Shown in pieces: positions 18,351 through 27,216 of a DNA stretch of 64,000 bases. Made by a program: the position numbers and the translations under genes. Position 1 is the stretch's first letter. The number at the start of each line of letters is the position of its first letter. The notes under the pieces are model-generated. The model was not told the DNA's origin. It saw only the letters and a program-made list of their open reading frames with translations, and did not search any database. Origin of the DNA: Novosphingobium sp. (GTDB lineage Bacteria > Pseudomonadota > Alphaproteobacteria > Sphingomonadales > Sphingomonadaceae); assembly GCA_017744735.1 (NCBI GenBank), contig JAGIAR010000004.1:1-64000 (forward strand), written 5' to 3'.

Positions 18351-18803
18351 ATGAGTTTCTTTCGCAAGGTTTCGCCCACCGGGGCGGTCAGGGACTTCCT
18401 CGAGGTCTGGACCGGCAATCCCTATCGCTGGCCGGTGCTGGCGGTAGCGATGGGCTTCACGACGGTGCTGATGGTCATCGTCATCCCGAAAAGCGAGATC
18501 GTGCCGCCCGACAAGCCCGAGATCACCTACATCACGACCTTCGAGCCGAACCGAACCGACGCCCAGATCATCGCTTCGAACATCGCGAACCAGAAGAAGC
18601 AGGACAAGCTGCGGGCCGAGGAGGCGCAGCAGGAAGAGACTCGCAAGAACCTCTACCGCGAGCTGGGCAAGGCGACCTTCATCGACACCGATTCGATGGA
18701 GAAGCAAATCGCGAAGGACGAAGCCGCCGACAAGGCCGCGGCGGAGAAGAAGCGCGCCGACGCCGACGCGGCGTGGAAGGCCGAGCATTCTGACAAGCAG
18801 TAA
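18351..18803 (+). CDS. Single-pass membrane protein with charged coiled coil (hypothetical)
   Basis: 150 residues: an N-terminal cytosolic stretch, one transmembrane helix (about 28-47, WPVLAVAMGFTTVLMVIVI), then a highly charged Lys/Glu/Ala-rich helix (residues 75-150) likely to form a coiled coil. I do not recognise a named family, though the layout is typical of small inner-membrane proteins in sphingomonads. The ribD start appears to lie inside its last codons. Confidence 0.75.
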   Translation: MSFFRKVSPTGAVRDFLEVWTGNPYRWPVLAVAMGFTTVLMVIVIPKSEIVPPDKPEITYITTFEPNRTDAQIIASNIANQKKQDKLRAEEAQQEETRKNLYRELGKATFIDTDSMEKQIAKDEAADKAAAEKKRADADAAWKAEHSDKQ

Positions 18804-19734
18804 GGCCGATGACGCGCGCTGGCTGGCGGCAGCCGCCGGCCTGGCCGTGCGCGGGCGGCCGCTGAGCCGGCCCAACCCGGCGGTCGGCGCGATCCTGGTG
18901 AAGGACGGTATCGTCGTCGGCGAGGGCTGGACGCAGCCGGGCGGACGCCCCCATGCCGAAGCGGTCGCGCTGGCACAGGCGGGCCCGGCGGCGAGAGGCG
19001 CTACGCTCTTCGTCACGCTCGAGCCCTGCGCGCACGTCAGCGAGCGCGGCCCGAGCTGCGCCGATCTTGCCCTCGCCTCCGGTCTCGCGCGGGTGGTCGT
19101 CGGGGTCCGCGATCCCGACCATCGCACCTGCGGCGAGGGCATCGCGCGGCTGCAGGCGGCGGGAATCGCGGCCGACCTTGCCGACGATCCGAATTGCCGA
19201 GCGAGTCTCGCCGGCTTCTTGTCGCTGAAGCAGGCAAGGCGTCCGTTCGTGACGCTCAAGCTCGCGCTCACCGCCGACGGCTTCATTGCCCGGCCCGACG
19301 GCACGAGCAAATGGATCACTGGCCCCGAGGCCCGCGCACACGCGCACCTCGAACGCGCCATGAGCGATGCGATCCTGGTCGGCGGCGGCACATTGCGCGC
19401 CGACCGTCCGCAGCTCGACGTGCGCCTGGCGGGGCTGGAGCGCCGAAGTCCCCGGCGCTTCGTGCTGACCCGCGGCGCCGTTCCGGATGGCTGGGAAGGA
19501 CTCGCCGATCCGGCGCATCTGCCGCAGGTCCAGTATCTGCTCGTCGAAGGCGGAGCCGGGGTCGCACAGGCCTTTCTCGCCGCCGGCCTCATCGATCGGC
19601 TGCTGCTTTACCGCGCGCCGGTCACCTTCGGCGAAGGCATCGCGCCCCTACCTGACGGAATACCCGCAGGCTTCAAATTGAGCGACCGCCGCCGCCTTGG
19701 CAAGGACACGCTCGAAGTCTATCTCCGCGCCTGA
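18790..19734 (+). CDS. ribD: Bifunctional riboflavin deaminase/reductase RibD
   Basis: About 314 residues. The deaminase half has HAEAVAL and the zinc motif EPCAHVSERGPSC; the reductase half has LKLALTADGFIA, ILVGGGTLRADRP and YLLVEGGAGVAQ. It performs the second and third steps of riboflavin synthesis. The usual RibD N terminus (RWLAAAAGLAVRGRPLSRPNPAVG) is in frame but has no ATG, GTG or TTG upstream of it. The best candidate is CTG 18790, with GGAAGG 8 bases before it; GTG 18847 would remove the first family helix. ribE starts on its stop codon. Confidence 0.88.
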   Translation: MTSSKADDARWLAAAAGLAVRGRPLSRPNPAVGAILVKDGIVVGEGWTQPGGRPHAEAVALAQAGPAARGATLFVTLEPCAHVSERGPSCADLALASGLARVVVGVRDPDHRTCGEGIARLQAAGIAADLADDPNCRASLAGFLSLKQARRPFVTLKLALTADGFIARPDGTSKWITGPEARAHAHLERAMSDAILVGGGTLRADRPQLDVRLAGLERRSPRRFVLTRGAVPDGWEGLADPAHLPQVQYLLVEGGAGVAQAFLAAGLIDRLLLYRAPVTFGEGIAPLPDGIPAGFKLSDRRRLGKDTLEVYLRA

Positions 19735-20351
19735 TGTTTACAGGTATCGTCACCGCCATCGGCACCGTCACCGAGAGCGAACAGCGCGGCGATCTGCGCG
19801 TGCGCGTCTCCGCTCCCTACGATCCCGCCACAATCGCGATCGGCGCCTCGATCGCCTGCTCGGGCGCCTGCATGACGGTGGTCGAGAAGGGCGGCACGGC
19901 TGGCGATGGGTGGTTTGCAGTCGACGTCTCGGGCGAAAGCGTCTCGCGCACCGTGCCGGGGATGTGGAGTGAGGGTGCGGTGCTCAACCTCGAAACCGCG
20001 CTGAAGCTGGGCGACGAGCTCGGCGGGCACATCGTGACCGGCCATGTCGATGCGATGGGGCAGGTTGTGCGGATCGTGCCGGAAGGCGATTCGCATCGCT
20101 TCACCATCGCCGCGCCGAAGGCTCTCGCGCCTTATATCGCGCCCAAGGGTTCGATTGCAGTCGACGGCGTGTCGCTGACGGTGAACGAAGTTGCCGATCA
20201 GCCCGACGGCTCGGTCCACTTCGGGCTCAACATCATCCCGCACACCGCCGAGGTAACCACCCTTGGCACGCGGCGCGAAGGCGATGCGGTCAATCTCGAG
20301 ATCGACACGATGGCGCGCTATCTCAAGCGGATGCAAGACCTCAAGGGCTAG
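19734..20351 (+). CDS. ribE: Riboflavin synthase, alpha chain
   Basis: 205 residues with the two lumazine-binding repeats. The N terminus is MFTGIVTAIGTV; repeat 1 has IACSGACMTV and NLETALKLGDELGGHIVTGHVD, repeat 2 has IAVDGVSLTVNEV and LNIIPHTAEVTTLG. It dismutates two lumazines to riboflavin. The ATG overlaps the ribD stop by one base (TGATG). Confidence 0.96.
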   Translation: MFTGIVTAIGTVTESEQRGDLRVRVSAPYDPATIAIGASIACSGACMTVVEKGGTAGDGWFAVDVSGESVSRTVPGMWSEGAVLNLETALKLGDELGGHIVTGHVDAMGQVVRIVPEGDSHRFTIAAPKALAPYIAPKGSIAVDGVSLTVNEVADQPDGSVHFGLNIIPHTAEVTTLGTRREGDAVNLEIDTMARYLKRMQDLKG

Positions 20352-20385
20352 GCGCATTCCGCGCCGAGGTCCCGGACGGTGAGAC

Positions 20386-21564
20386 TTAGGCCGTCACCGT
20401 TGCGAGATCGGCGATGAACTTCTCGATATTGCCGGTGGTCAGGCCCGCGATGTTGATCCGGCCGGAACCCGCCATGTAGATTCCGTGATCGGTGCGCAGT
20501 TTGAGGATCTGCTCAGGGGTCAGCGCCAGAACCGAAAACAGCCCGTTCTGCGTGCCGCAGGGCGTGAGATCGAGGCTGCCGACCTTACCCGCCGCGGCGA
20601 GCCGGTCGCGCACCTGGCGCATGCGCGTACGCATCGTGTCGAGCTCGTCGAGCCACAGCGCGGTGAGCTTGGGATCGGCGAGGATCAGGCGGACCGCAGC
20701 CGCACCGTGATCCGGCGGCATCGACCAGGATGCGCGGGCCAGCGTGGCGCCGTTCGACAGGATCGCATCGAGCTGCGCCGGATCGGCCGCCATCGCGTAG
20801 ACCGCGCCGACGCGGTCGCGATAGAGGCCGAAGTTCTTGTCGCAGCTGTAGGCAACCAGTGCCTCCGGCACCGTCGAGAGCACCTTGCGCACGCCGTAGG
20901 CGTCTTCGTCCATCCCGTGGCCGAGGCCCTGATAGGCAAGGTCGAGGATCGGCAGCACGCCCGCGTCGGCCAGCAGGCCCGCGAGCTCGTCCCACTGCGC
21001 TTTGGTATAATCGATCCCGAGCGGGTTGTGGCAACAGCCGTGCAGCAGGATCGCATCGCCGGGCGCGGCTTCCTTCAGCGCGGCGCGCAGCGAATCCATG
21101 TCGGCGGTGCCGTCGGCCGCGGCATGGCTGAATCCCTTCAGCGTCATTCCCAGATCCTTGAGAATCTGTGCATGGTTCGGCCAGCTCGGCGTGCCCATCC
21201 ACACGGTACCGACGCCGGCACCCCTGGCCAGCGCGGCCGCGAGCCGCACCGCGCCGGTGCCGCCGGGGGTCTGCATGCCTTCGATCCGCCCGCCCATGGT
21301 CGGGTCGGCCTTGCCGAAGACATAGGGCATCAGCGCGTGGACGAACTCCATGTCGCCCTCGGGGCCGAGGTAGGCCTTGGAATCCTGCTCATCGACCAGC
21401 TTCTGCTCGGCCGCCTTGACCGCGGCGAACACCGGCGTGTCGCCCTGCCCGGTGCGATAGACGCCTACCCCGAGGTCGATCTTGTCGGCGCGCGGATCGG
21501 CACCATAGAGCTTGATCAGGGCGAGGAGCGCGTCGGGCGGCTGCTGGGTAAGTGTCTCGAGCAT
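20386..21564 (-). CDS. Aromatic/aspartate aminotransferase (class I, PLP)
   Basis: 392 residues of the AspC/TyrB branch: the N terminus PPDALLALIKLYGADPRADKIDLGVGVY, the GCCHNPLGID substrate/PLP loop, and YSCDKNFGLYRDRVGA with the PLP-binding Lys. Converts aromatic or dicarboxylic amino acids to their 2-oxo acids in the cytosol. I chose ATG 21564; a GTG 12 codons upstream (21600) has no good binding site. Convergent with ribE. Confidence 0.92.
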   Translation of the reverse strand: MLETLTQQPPDALLALIKLYGADPRADKIDLGVGVYRTGQGDTPVFAAVKAAEQKLVDEQDSKAYLGPEGDMEFVHALMPYVFGKADPTMGGRIEGMQTPGGTGAVRLAAALARGAGVGTVWMGTPSWPNHAQILKDLGMTLKGFSHAAADGTADMDSLRAALKEAAPGDAILLHGCCHNPLGIDYTKAQWDELAGLLADAGVLPILDLAYQGLGHGMDEDAYGVRKVLSTVPEALVAYSCDKNFGLYRDRVGAVYAMAADPAQLDAILSNGATLARASWSMPPDHGAAAVRLILADPKLTALWLDELDTMRTRMRQVRDRLAAAGKVGSLDLTPCGTQNGLFSVLALTPEQILKLRTDHGIYMAGSGRINIAGLTTGNIEKFIADLATVTA

Positions 21565-21637
21565 GGCGCGCCCTTTGGCTTCGCGAGCGCGCGAGTTCAA
21601 GGGCGAATCGGGGAATGGTGCGGGTTTTCCGCTTCCG

Positions 21638-22444
21638 TCAGAAGGGCAGCCACTTCTGCTTCTTGGCGAACTTCATATAGCCCACGTTGAGCCCGAGCCG
21701 CAGGCCGGCGCCCATCCGCACCGGGATCAGCACCACGTCCCCGCGCTTGAGGTAGGAGACGTTGAAGCCGCCGATCACATAGGCTTGTCCCTCAGCGGCG
21801 CCGTAGGTCTCGAACAGATCGTCGGTGTTGAACAGATTGTAGACCAGCACGAAAGTGTTCGCGGCGTTGGCCCCGAGGTCGAGCCCGAGCGAAGGCCCGC
21901 GCCAGTAGACCGGCTGCTGCCCCTCGATCTTGTGATAGAGCGTGCCGGAGCCGTAGCGTGCGCCGAAGAACAGGGCCCCGCCCCCTTCGCGGCCGACGAT
22001 GTAGCCGTTGGGCTCGCCCTGCTTCTTGAGAATATCTTCGATTACCCGGGCAAGGCCTTCCGCGCCCTTGCCGAACACCCCCTCGGCCGCGCCGATCAGG
22101 TCGTCTTCCTTATAGGTATCGCCCTGCGCCGCCGCGACCGCCGGCTTGGCCGAGGCCTGGCCGGCTGCGGTGGAGCTGTCGCTCGACGTCACGACCGGAT
22201 CGGCCGAGAGCGGTGCCGAGTCGATGGAGGGTGACGGTTCGGCGGCGGGATAGGCCAGCGATGCGGCAGGGGCCGACGGAGGAGTGGACGTAGGAGGGGG
22301 AGGAGGGGCGAGGTCGCCGTCGATCCCGGCATTGGGATCGATCGTCTGCACTTGCGCGGCAGCCGGCACTGCGCCCGCAAGCGCGGCAAACGCGAACAGC
22401 AACGCCAGCACATGGCGACGGCAGAAAGCGGCGAGCTCGATCAT
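21638..22444 (-). CDS. EipA/DUF1134 family envelope protein
   Basis: 268 residues: a signal peptide (1-30), a Pro/Ser/Ala-rich linker (about 45-105), then the DUF1134 domain with GYIVGREGGGALFFGARYG, VYWRGPSLGLDLGANAANTF and the C-terminal RMGAGLRLGLNVGYMKF. DUF1134 proteins (EipA in Brucella) are periplasmic and needed for cell-envelope integrity. It is the last chromosomal core gene before the tRNA and the catabolic block. Confidence 0.9.
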   Translation of the reverse strand: MIELAAFCRRHVLALLFAFAALAGAVPAAAQVQTIDPNAGIDGDLAPPPPPTSTPPSAPAASLAYPAAEPSPSIDSAPLSADPVVTSSDSSTAAGQASAKPAVAAAQGDTYKEDDLIGAAEGVFGKGAEGLARVIEDILKKQGEPNGYIVGREGGGALFFGARYGSGTLYHKIEGQQPVYWRGPSLGLDLGANAANTFVLVYNLFNTDDLFETYGAAEGQAYVIGGFNVSYLKRGDVVLIPVRMGAGLRLGLNVGYMKFAKKQKWLPF

Positions 22445-22632
22445 GACTGTTTTCCCTCGCTTCCCAACAATGCGACCAATCCGTGCCTAAAAGAATCCCC
22501 GGGCCCTGAAGCGGCAATGAACACTCGGCAGGGCGACTCGCTTTTGCGGCGGGGCGAGTCGAAATTCCCCGCAAAGCGCCCCTTGCCGCCATCCGCTGCC
22601 CTCGTTATAGCGCGCGCCTGCCGCTGCGATCC

Positions 22633-22725
22633 GGAGACGTGGGTGAGTGGCTGAAACCAACGGTTTGCTAAACCGTCATACGGGTAAATCCTGTATCGAG
22701 GGTTCGAATCCCTCCGTCTCCGCCA
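22633..22725 (+). tRNA. tRNA-Ser (GCT anticodon)
   Basis: A 93-base class II tRNA. Acceptor GGAGACG pairs with CGTCTCC, followed by G and an encoded CCA. The anticodon loop TTGCTAA gives GCT; the long variable arm is ACGGGTAAATCCTGT and the T-arm is GGGTTCGAATCCC. tRNA-Ser genes are common integration sites, and the accessory block starts directly downstream. Confidence 0.97.
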
Positions 22726-23202
22726 GATCATGCGTTCAGCGCCTTCCCCGAGCGCAGGTGAAGTCTTGAAAGCCGGGGTTCTTTGACTTTTAGGGGATTT
22801 GCCGTTCGCTAATCGGCTTGGACCCGCTTTGAGCCAGCGCCGAAACCGTGCTTGAATTTATCGCTCGGGGCAGCCGAGTTGGACGTTATGATCCAAATGA
22901 CGGCCTCCCATGCATGCACAAACTTTCAGCCAGGCAAGTTGCGACGTTCACGAATCCCAAGCCCATTTCGACAGAGGAGCGCCCTGCCTCCAGTTTCGCA
23001 CTTCAGGTCGGTCATGGTTCTACGTCGGTGCGTTTGGCGGAGAACGAATCGATTTGGGGTAGGGTCCGTGCTCGGAATACGTTCGGATTGCTCGATCTCG
23101 GGAAGGGGCAGACCCTCGCGCGGACGCCGCCGCATGGCAGGCGGCCGAGGCTGGTCAACGCATGCGAGGTGCGCTAGAACAATATTCCTAAGGAGAGGAA
23201 TT
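22726..23202. other. Gene-poor stretch downstream of tRNA-Ser
   Basis: 477 bases with no convincing gene. Open frames crossing it have mixed codon use and no ribosome binding site, and base composition is less GC-rich than its neighbours. A TTGACT at about 22781 could be a -35 box. I looked for a repeat of the tRNA 3' end (an att site) inside the window and saw none. Confidence 0.6.
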
Positions 23203-23532
23203 ATGAGCGCGAAGTTCATTCCGGTTTTTGCAGCCGCTGTTTTAGCTAGCCTGAGCGCGACCGTCGCAACACCCGCCAGCGCAGCGGAAACTGTCTCGCA
23301 GACCGCCCATTATTCGGTCGAGACCACGCTGGTCGGCAAGCTGCTCGACGATCCGGCCGCAGCCGCGATCCTGAAGAAGCTGATCCCGAATACCTTCAAC
23401 AACGACATGTTCCAGTCGATGGGTCGCGACCAGACACTCAAGGGGATTCAGCAATACGAGCCGGTTGATCTCAGCGATGAGAATCTCGCCAAGATCCAGG
23501 CGGAGTTCGACAAGCTCCCAGTGAAGGAATAG
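23203..23532 (+). CDS. Small secreted protein of unknown function
   Basis: 109 residues with a clear signal peptide (cleavage after ATPASA, about residue 27) and a strong AAGGAGAGG site before ATG 23203. The mature part, YSVETTLVGKLLDDPAAAAI then LKKLIPN and a C-terminal DENLAKIQAEFDKL, resembles a small helical module that I recall at the end of secreted esterases and hydrolases in sphingomonads and caulobacters. Here it is free-standing. The 117 in-frame codons upstream are not coding. First gene of the accessory block. Confidence 0.7.
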   Translation: MSAKFIPVFAAAVLASLSATVATPASAAETVSQTAHYSVETTLVGKLLDDPAAAAILKKLIPNTFNNDMFQSMGRDQTLKGIQQYEPVDLSDENLAKIQAEFDKLPVKE

Positions 23533-23583
23533 CCGAGCTGACGGCTGTGGCGTTCGCCACGATGCCCATGCTCTGGCCGCATA

Positions 23584-23800
23584 GTGCCGGAGCCGAGCGA
23601 TGTGATGGAGGCGCCGATCGGGAAGCTGGTAGCCAGCGCAAAGTCAAGCCGCGCTAGCGCAGGATTGGGCGCGCGGCCGCTGTGCTGGTCACCGGTGCGC
23701 GACAGCTCCTGCCGCAGGGCGCGGGCGGCCTCGATGAAGGCCTCACGCCTTCGCTCTTGGCGTTGATGTCCGCCGGCCCTTGCCGTGTTTATCCGGTTTT
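23584..23800 (-). pseudogene. Possible decayed gene fragment
   Basis: The minus strand, in the frame reading EAFIEAARALRQELSRTGDQ then APNPALARLDFALATSFPIG, shows strongly GC-biased third positions typical of coding sequence here. It has no start site and no upstream or downstream continuation that makes sense. It looks like a remnant of a larger gene. I cannot name the parent family. It fills the 396-base gap between the secreted protein and the MBL-fold gene, which otherwise holds only that gene's promoter. Confidence 0.3.
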
Positions 23801-23928
23801 TCTGCCTTGCTGCCAACTCCTGCGGTGCTGCGCGCAAGAGCAATATCCGGCAACCGCAATTGCCCCATCAATATATTCTTGCCGACAGGAATAAGTGCGT
23901 TAGGGTTGGCGCCCGGGAGAAGATACCA

Positions 23929-24894
23929 ATGGCAAACTGGCCTTTCCGCCAAGGCGTGCATACAATAGGCGACGGGGTGTACGGATATGTGCAACCCGAC
24001 GGAACCTGGGGTTGGTCTAACGCAGGCCTTGTCACTTCGCGGGGCCAGACGCTGCTGGTCGATACGTTGATGAGCGTGCCCTTGACTCGCGAGATGCTGG
24101 GCGAGTTCGCCAAGGTGCCCGGCGGCGATCACATCGACAAGCTCGTAAACACGCACGCCAATCCCGACCATTTCTTCGGTAACGGCGTGGTCGAGGGCGC
24201 AGAGATAATTGCTACCGCAACCACGCGAGCGGAGATGGCCGGGTTCGATCCGAGGGCGCTCGCAGGCCTCTCCGCCAATTGGCAGGCTATGGGCGAGATG
24301 GGCGAATTCCTGTTCGAGACCATGGGCCGCCAGTTCGATTTCAGCGGGGTCGACGAGCTGACCCTGCCGACCAAGACCTTCGACAAGACATTGACCCTGA
24401 CTGTTGGCGACAAGACGGTTGAACTGACCGACCTTGGGCCGGCACACACCGATTCGGATACGATCGCTTTCGTGCGTGAAGACCGCACCGTGTTCACCGG
24501 CGACTTGTTGTTCAACGAAGGCCATCCGATCGTGTGGGCTGGGCCGCTCTCGAACTGGATCGCGGCCTGCGATTTCATCGTCGGGCTCGATCCCGAGGTC
24601 GTCGTGCCCGGGCATGGGCCGATCACCGACGTGGGCGCGGTGAAGAACCTCAAGGGCTATTTCGAGCATCTGCGCGATCAGGCGCGCGGGCGGTTCGAGG
24701 CGGGGATGGACTGGCGCACGGCCGCCCGCGACATCCCGATGAAGGAATACGCCCATTGGACCGATCCCGAGCGGGTCGTGGCGAATGTCTATTCGCTCTA
24801 CAAGCAGTGGGACCCGCATCTCGCGCCGGCGCCCACGCCGGTGCTGTTCGCCGAAATGAACCATTACCGCAAGGAATGCGGCCATGCCCATTGA
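23929..24894 (+). CDS. MBL-fold metallo-hydrolase
   Basis: 321 residues of the metallo-beta-lactamase fold. The zinc motif is NTHANPDHFFGN, so the usual THxHxDH has Asn in place of the second His; later ligands are LGPAHTDSDT, FTGDLLFNEGHP and VVPGHGPITD. Probably a cytosolic hydrolase or lactonase/thioesterase-type enzyme in the catabolic pathway. ATG 23929 is chosen for its GGGAGAAG site. Overlaps the FAH-like gene by 11 bases and heads a three-gene operon. Confidence 0.85.
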   Translation: MANWPFRQGVHTIGDGVYGYVQPDGTWGWSNAGLVTSRGQTLLVDTLMSVPLTREMLGEFAKVPGGDHIDKLVNTHANPDHFFGNGVVEGAEIIATATTRAEMAGFDPRALAGLSANWQAMGEMGEFLFETMGRQFDFSGVDELTLPTKTFDKTLTLTVGDKTVELTDLGPAHTDSDTIAFVREDRTVFTGDLLFNEGHPIVWAGPLSNWIAACDFIVGLDPEVVVPGHGPITDVGAVKNLKGYFEHLRDQARGRFEAGMDWRTAARDIPMKEYAHWTDPERVVANVYSLYKQWDPHLAPAPTPVLFAEMNHYRKECGHAH

Positions 24895-26164
24895 GCTTAA
24901 CGCGACCCACGATCCCGCGCGCAGGAGCTGGGTCGAAAGCGCCAATGCGGCGGATACCGATTTCCCCATCCAGAACCTGCCGTTCGGGGTGTTCGACGAT
25001 GGCAGGGGTGCGCGCGGCGGGGTAGCGTTGGGCGACCGGATCGTCGATCTCGGCGCGCTGATCGAAGCGGGACTGATCGAGGGTGAAGCGGCGAAGGCGG
25101 CCAGCGGGGCAAGCTTGCTGCCCTTGTTCGAGCAGCCGCGCGAAGCGGTCTCGGAGTTGCGCGCGGCGCTGTCGGAGCTTTATCGCGAGGGAGGAAACCG
25201 GGGAGCGCAAAGCGCGCTGGTGGCGATGGCTTCGGCAAAACCGCTGATGCCGGCCAAGCCCACCGCCTTCACCGACTTCTGCACGTCCGCGGATCATATT
25301 CTGCGGATGGCGGCCAATGGCGGACGCCCGCCGCAGCCGGCCTGGGCAACCCTGCCGGTGGCCTATAATGGGCGCGCCAGCTCGGTCGCCGTGGACGGCA
25401 CGCCGGTGATCCGGCCTGTCGGCCAGTTCGTTCCGCGCGGATCCGACTCGATGCAGGTCGGGCCGGAGCCGATGCTCGATTTCGAGCTGGAATTCGGCGC
25501 CTGGTTGCGCGGCCCCGGCAATGCGCTGGGCCAAGCTGTCGACATGACGCGGGCGGACGAGCTGCTGTTCGGTTGTTGCCTGGTCAACGACTGGTCGGCG
25601 CGCGCGATCCAGTTCTACGAGATGCTGCTCGGTCCGCACCTAGGGAAGAGCTTCCTCACCACGGTCTCACCCTGGGTGGTGACGATGGAGGCGCTGGCGC
25701 CGTTCCGGGTGGCTGGGCGGGGGCGCGAAGCCGACGAGCCGGTGCTGCCCGCCTATCTCGATGATCCGTTCGATCGCGAGCTTGGCGGGTTCAACGTCGA
25801 GCTGACCGCCGAGATCGACATCGGCTCCGGCGCGGCAACGATTGTGCGCACCAATGTCCGCGAGTTGTTCTGGACAGTCGCGCAGATGGTCGCGCACCAG
25901 GCTTCAGGCGGTGCGCCGCTCGAGGCTGGCGACCTGATCGCTACCGGGACCGTTTCGGGCGCAGCCGAGGAAGCGCGGGCCTGTCTGGTCGAGATTACCA
26001 AGCTCGGAACCGAACCGCTCACCTTGCCCGACGGGACCAAGCGGGTGATGCTGGAGGACGGCGACACGCTGACTCTGCGCGGGAAGGCCAGGGCCGAAGG
26101 GTACGTCCCCATCGGCTTCGGCCCCTGCAGCGGCACGATCAAACCGGCGAGGATCGAGGCATGA
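24884..26164 (+). CDS. Fumarylacetoacetase-like hydrolase
   Basis: 426 residues, full-length FAH. Metal ligands are present: the Asp in FTDFCTS, Glu-x-Glu in FELEFGAW and the Asp in VNDWSARAIQ; the catalytic His is in ADHIL, and GKSFLTTVSPWVV carries the conserved Lys. By alignment with mammalian FAH, substrate residue Tyr128 is Cys and Arg142 is Gly, so the substrate may differ from fumarylacetoacetate. No homogentisate genes are in view. It sits between MBL hydrolase and ACMSD-like genes with overlaps on both sides. Confidence 0.85.
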   Translation: MPIELNATHDPARRSWVESANAADTDFPIQNLPFGVFDDGRGARGGVALGDRIVDLGALIEAGLIEGEAAKAASGASLLPLFEQPREAVSELRAALSELYREGGNRGAQSALVAMASAKPLMPAKPTAFTDFCTSADHILRMAANGGRPPQPAWATLPVAYNGRASSVAVDGTPVIRPVGQFVPRGSDSMQVGPEPMLDFELEFGAWLRGPGNALGQAVDMTRADELLFGCCLVNDWSARAIQFYEMLLGPHLGKSFLTTVSPWVVTMEALAPFRVAGRGREADEPVLPAYLDDPFDRELGGFNVELTAEIDIGSGAATIVRTNVRELFWTVAQMVAHQASGGAPLEAGDLIATGTVSGAAEEARACLVEITKLGTEPLTLPDGTKRVMLEDGDTLTLRGKARAEGYVPIGFGPCSGTIKPARIEA

Positions 26165-27216
26165 GCGGCGCAATCACCACCTGCGGCGACCGCAAGCCTA
26201 TCCCGGTGAAGGCGCACGGCAAGCACTTGGTGGTCGACATCCACTGCCACCTCGGCATTCCGGCGGCCGACGCGATCGTGCAGGCGAAATATCCCGGCCC
26301 CCCGCCTGGAATCAACGATTTCACCAGTCCGAAGACGACGGAAGTCAACCGCGCGCAATTCGCCGCGATAGGTCGGACGCTGAACACGCTCGACACGCGG
26401 CTTGCCGACATGGACCGCCTTGGGATCGACGTGCAGGCGATCAGCCCGAGCCCCGGACAGTATTTCTATTTCACCGATCCCGAGACCGGCCGCGCGGCAG
26501 CGCGCGCGGTAAACGACGGAATGGCGGCGGCGGTCGCGCAGCATCCAGACCGGCTGGTCGGCATGGGCACCGTGCCCCTGCAAAACGTCGAGATGGCGAT
26601 TGCGGAAATGAAGCGCTGCGTCAGCGAACTCGACCTGCGCGGAATCGAGATCAACACCAACGTCAACGGCGCCGATTTCCACACCGCCGAATTGCGACCG
26701 TTCTGGGCCGCCGCAGAGGAGTTGGGCGTACTGGTGTTCATGCACCCGCTCGGCTTCACCGAAGGCAAACGGTTGAGCGAATATTACTTCAACAACCTCA
26801 TCGGCAACCCGCTCGAATCCACCCTTGCGATCGGCCATCTGATCTTCGGCGGGGTGCTCGACGATCATCCGCGACTGAAGATCTGCGTTGCGCACGGCGG
26901 CGGCTATATTCCGGGCTATTGGGGCCGGATGGATCACGGCTGGCGCGCGCGGGGCGATTGCTCGGAGCATTGCCGGCACGAGCCCTCAAGCTATCTGCGC
27001 AAGCTCTGGCTCGATACGCTGGTGTTCGATCAGGACCAGCTCGACAGCCTGGTGCGTACCCACGGTGCGGACAAGCTCTGCCTTGGCACGGACTATCCGT
27101 TCGACATGGCCGAGCCCGATCCGCTCGGCTTCCACGCCCGGCTGGACGAGGGGGACAAAGCGAAGATCCTCGGCCTCAACGCCGCCGAATTGCTGGGGCT
27201 GGAGCGCGCGCAGTGA
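26161..27216 (+). CDS. ACMSD-like amidohydrolase/decarboxylase
   Basis: 351 residues of the amidohydrolase_2 (ACMSD) family: HxH in VDIHCHLGIP, a central HPLGFTEG metal His, VAHGGGYIPGYWGRMDHGW and LGTDYPFDM with the catalytic Asp. Family members are metal-dependent, non-oxidative decarboxylases or hydrolases of aromatic or semialdehyde acids. It overlaps FAH by 4 bases, so the two probably act in sequence on a ring-cleavage product. It is not close to the 5-carboxyvanillate decarboxylase LigW. Confidence 0.87.
   Translation: MSGAITTCGDRKPIPVKAHGKHLVVDIHCHLGIPAADAIVQAKYPGPPPGINDFTSPKTTEVNRAQFAAIGRTLNTLDTRLADMDRLGIDVQAISPSPGQYFYFTDPETGRAAARAVNDGMAAAVAQHPDRLVGMGTVPLQNVEMAIAEMKRCVSELDLRGIEINTNVNGADFHTAELRPFWAAAEELGVLVFMHPLGFTEGKRLSEYYFNNLIGNPLESTLAIGHLIFGGVLDDHPRLKICVAHGGGYIPGYWGRMDHGWRARGDCSEHCRHEPSSYLRKLWLDTLVFDQDQLDSLVRTHGADKLCLGTDYPFDMAEPDPLGFHARLDEGDKAKILGLNAAELLGLERAQ

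Noticed and set aside
22852-23202. N-terminal extension of the small secreted protein by 117 codons
   Set aside because: The ATG at 23203 has a strong AAGGAGAGG site and begins directly with a signal peptide; the upstream part is not coding in character.
26161-27216. Calling the decarboxylase-like gene LigW (5-carboxyvanillate decarboxylase)
   Set aside because: Only the amidohydrolase_2 motifs are shared; the N terminus and insert regions differ from what I recall of LigW.
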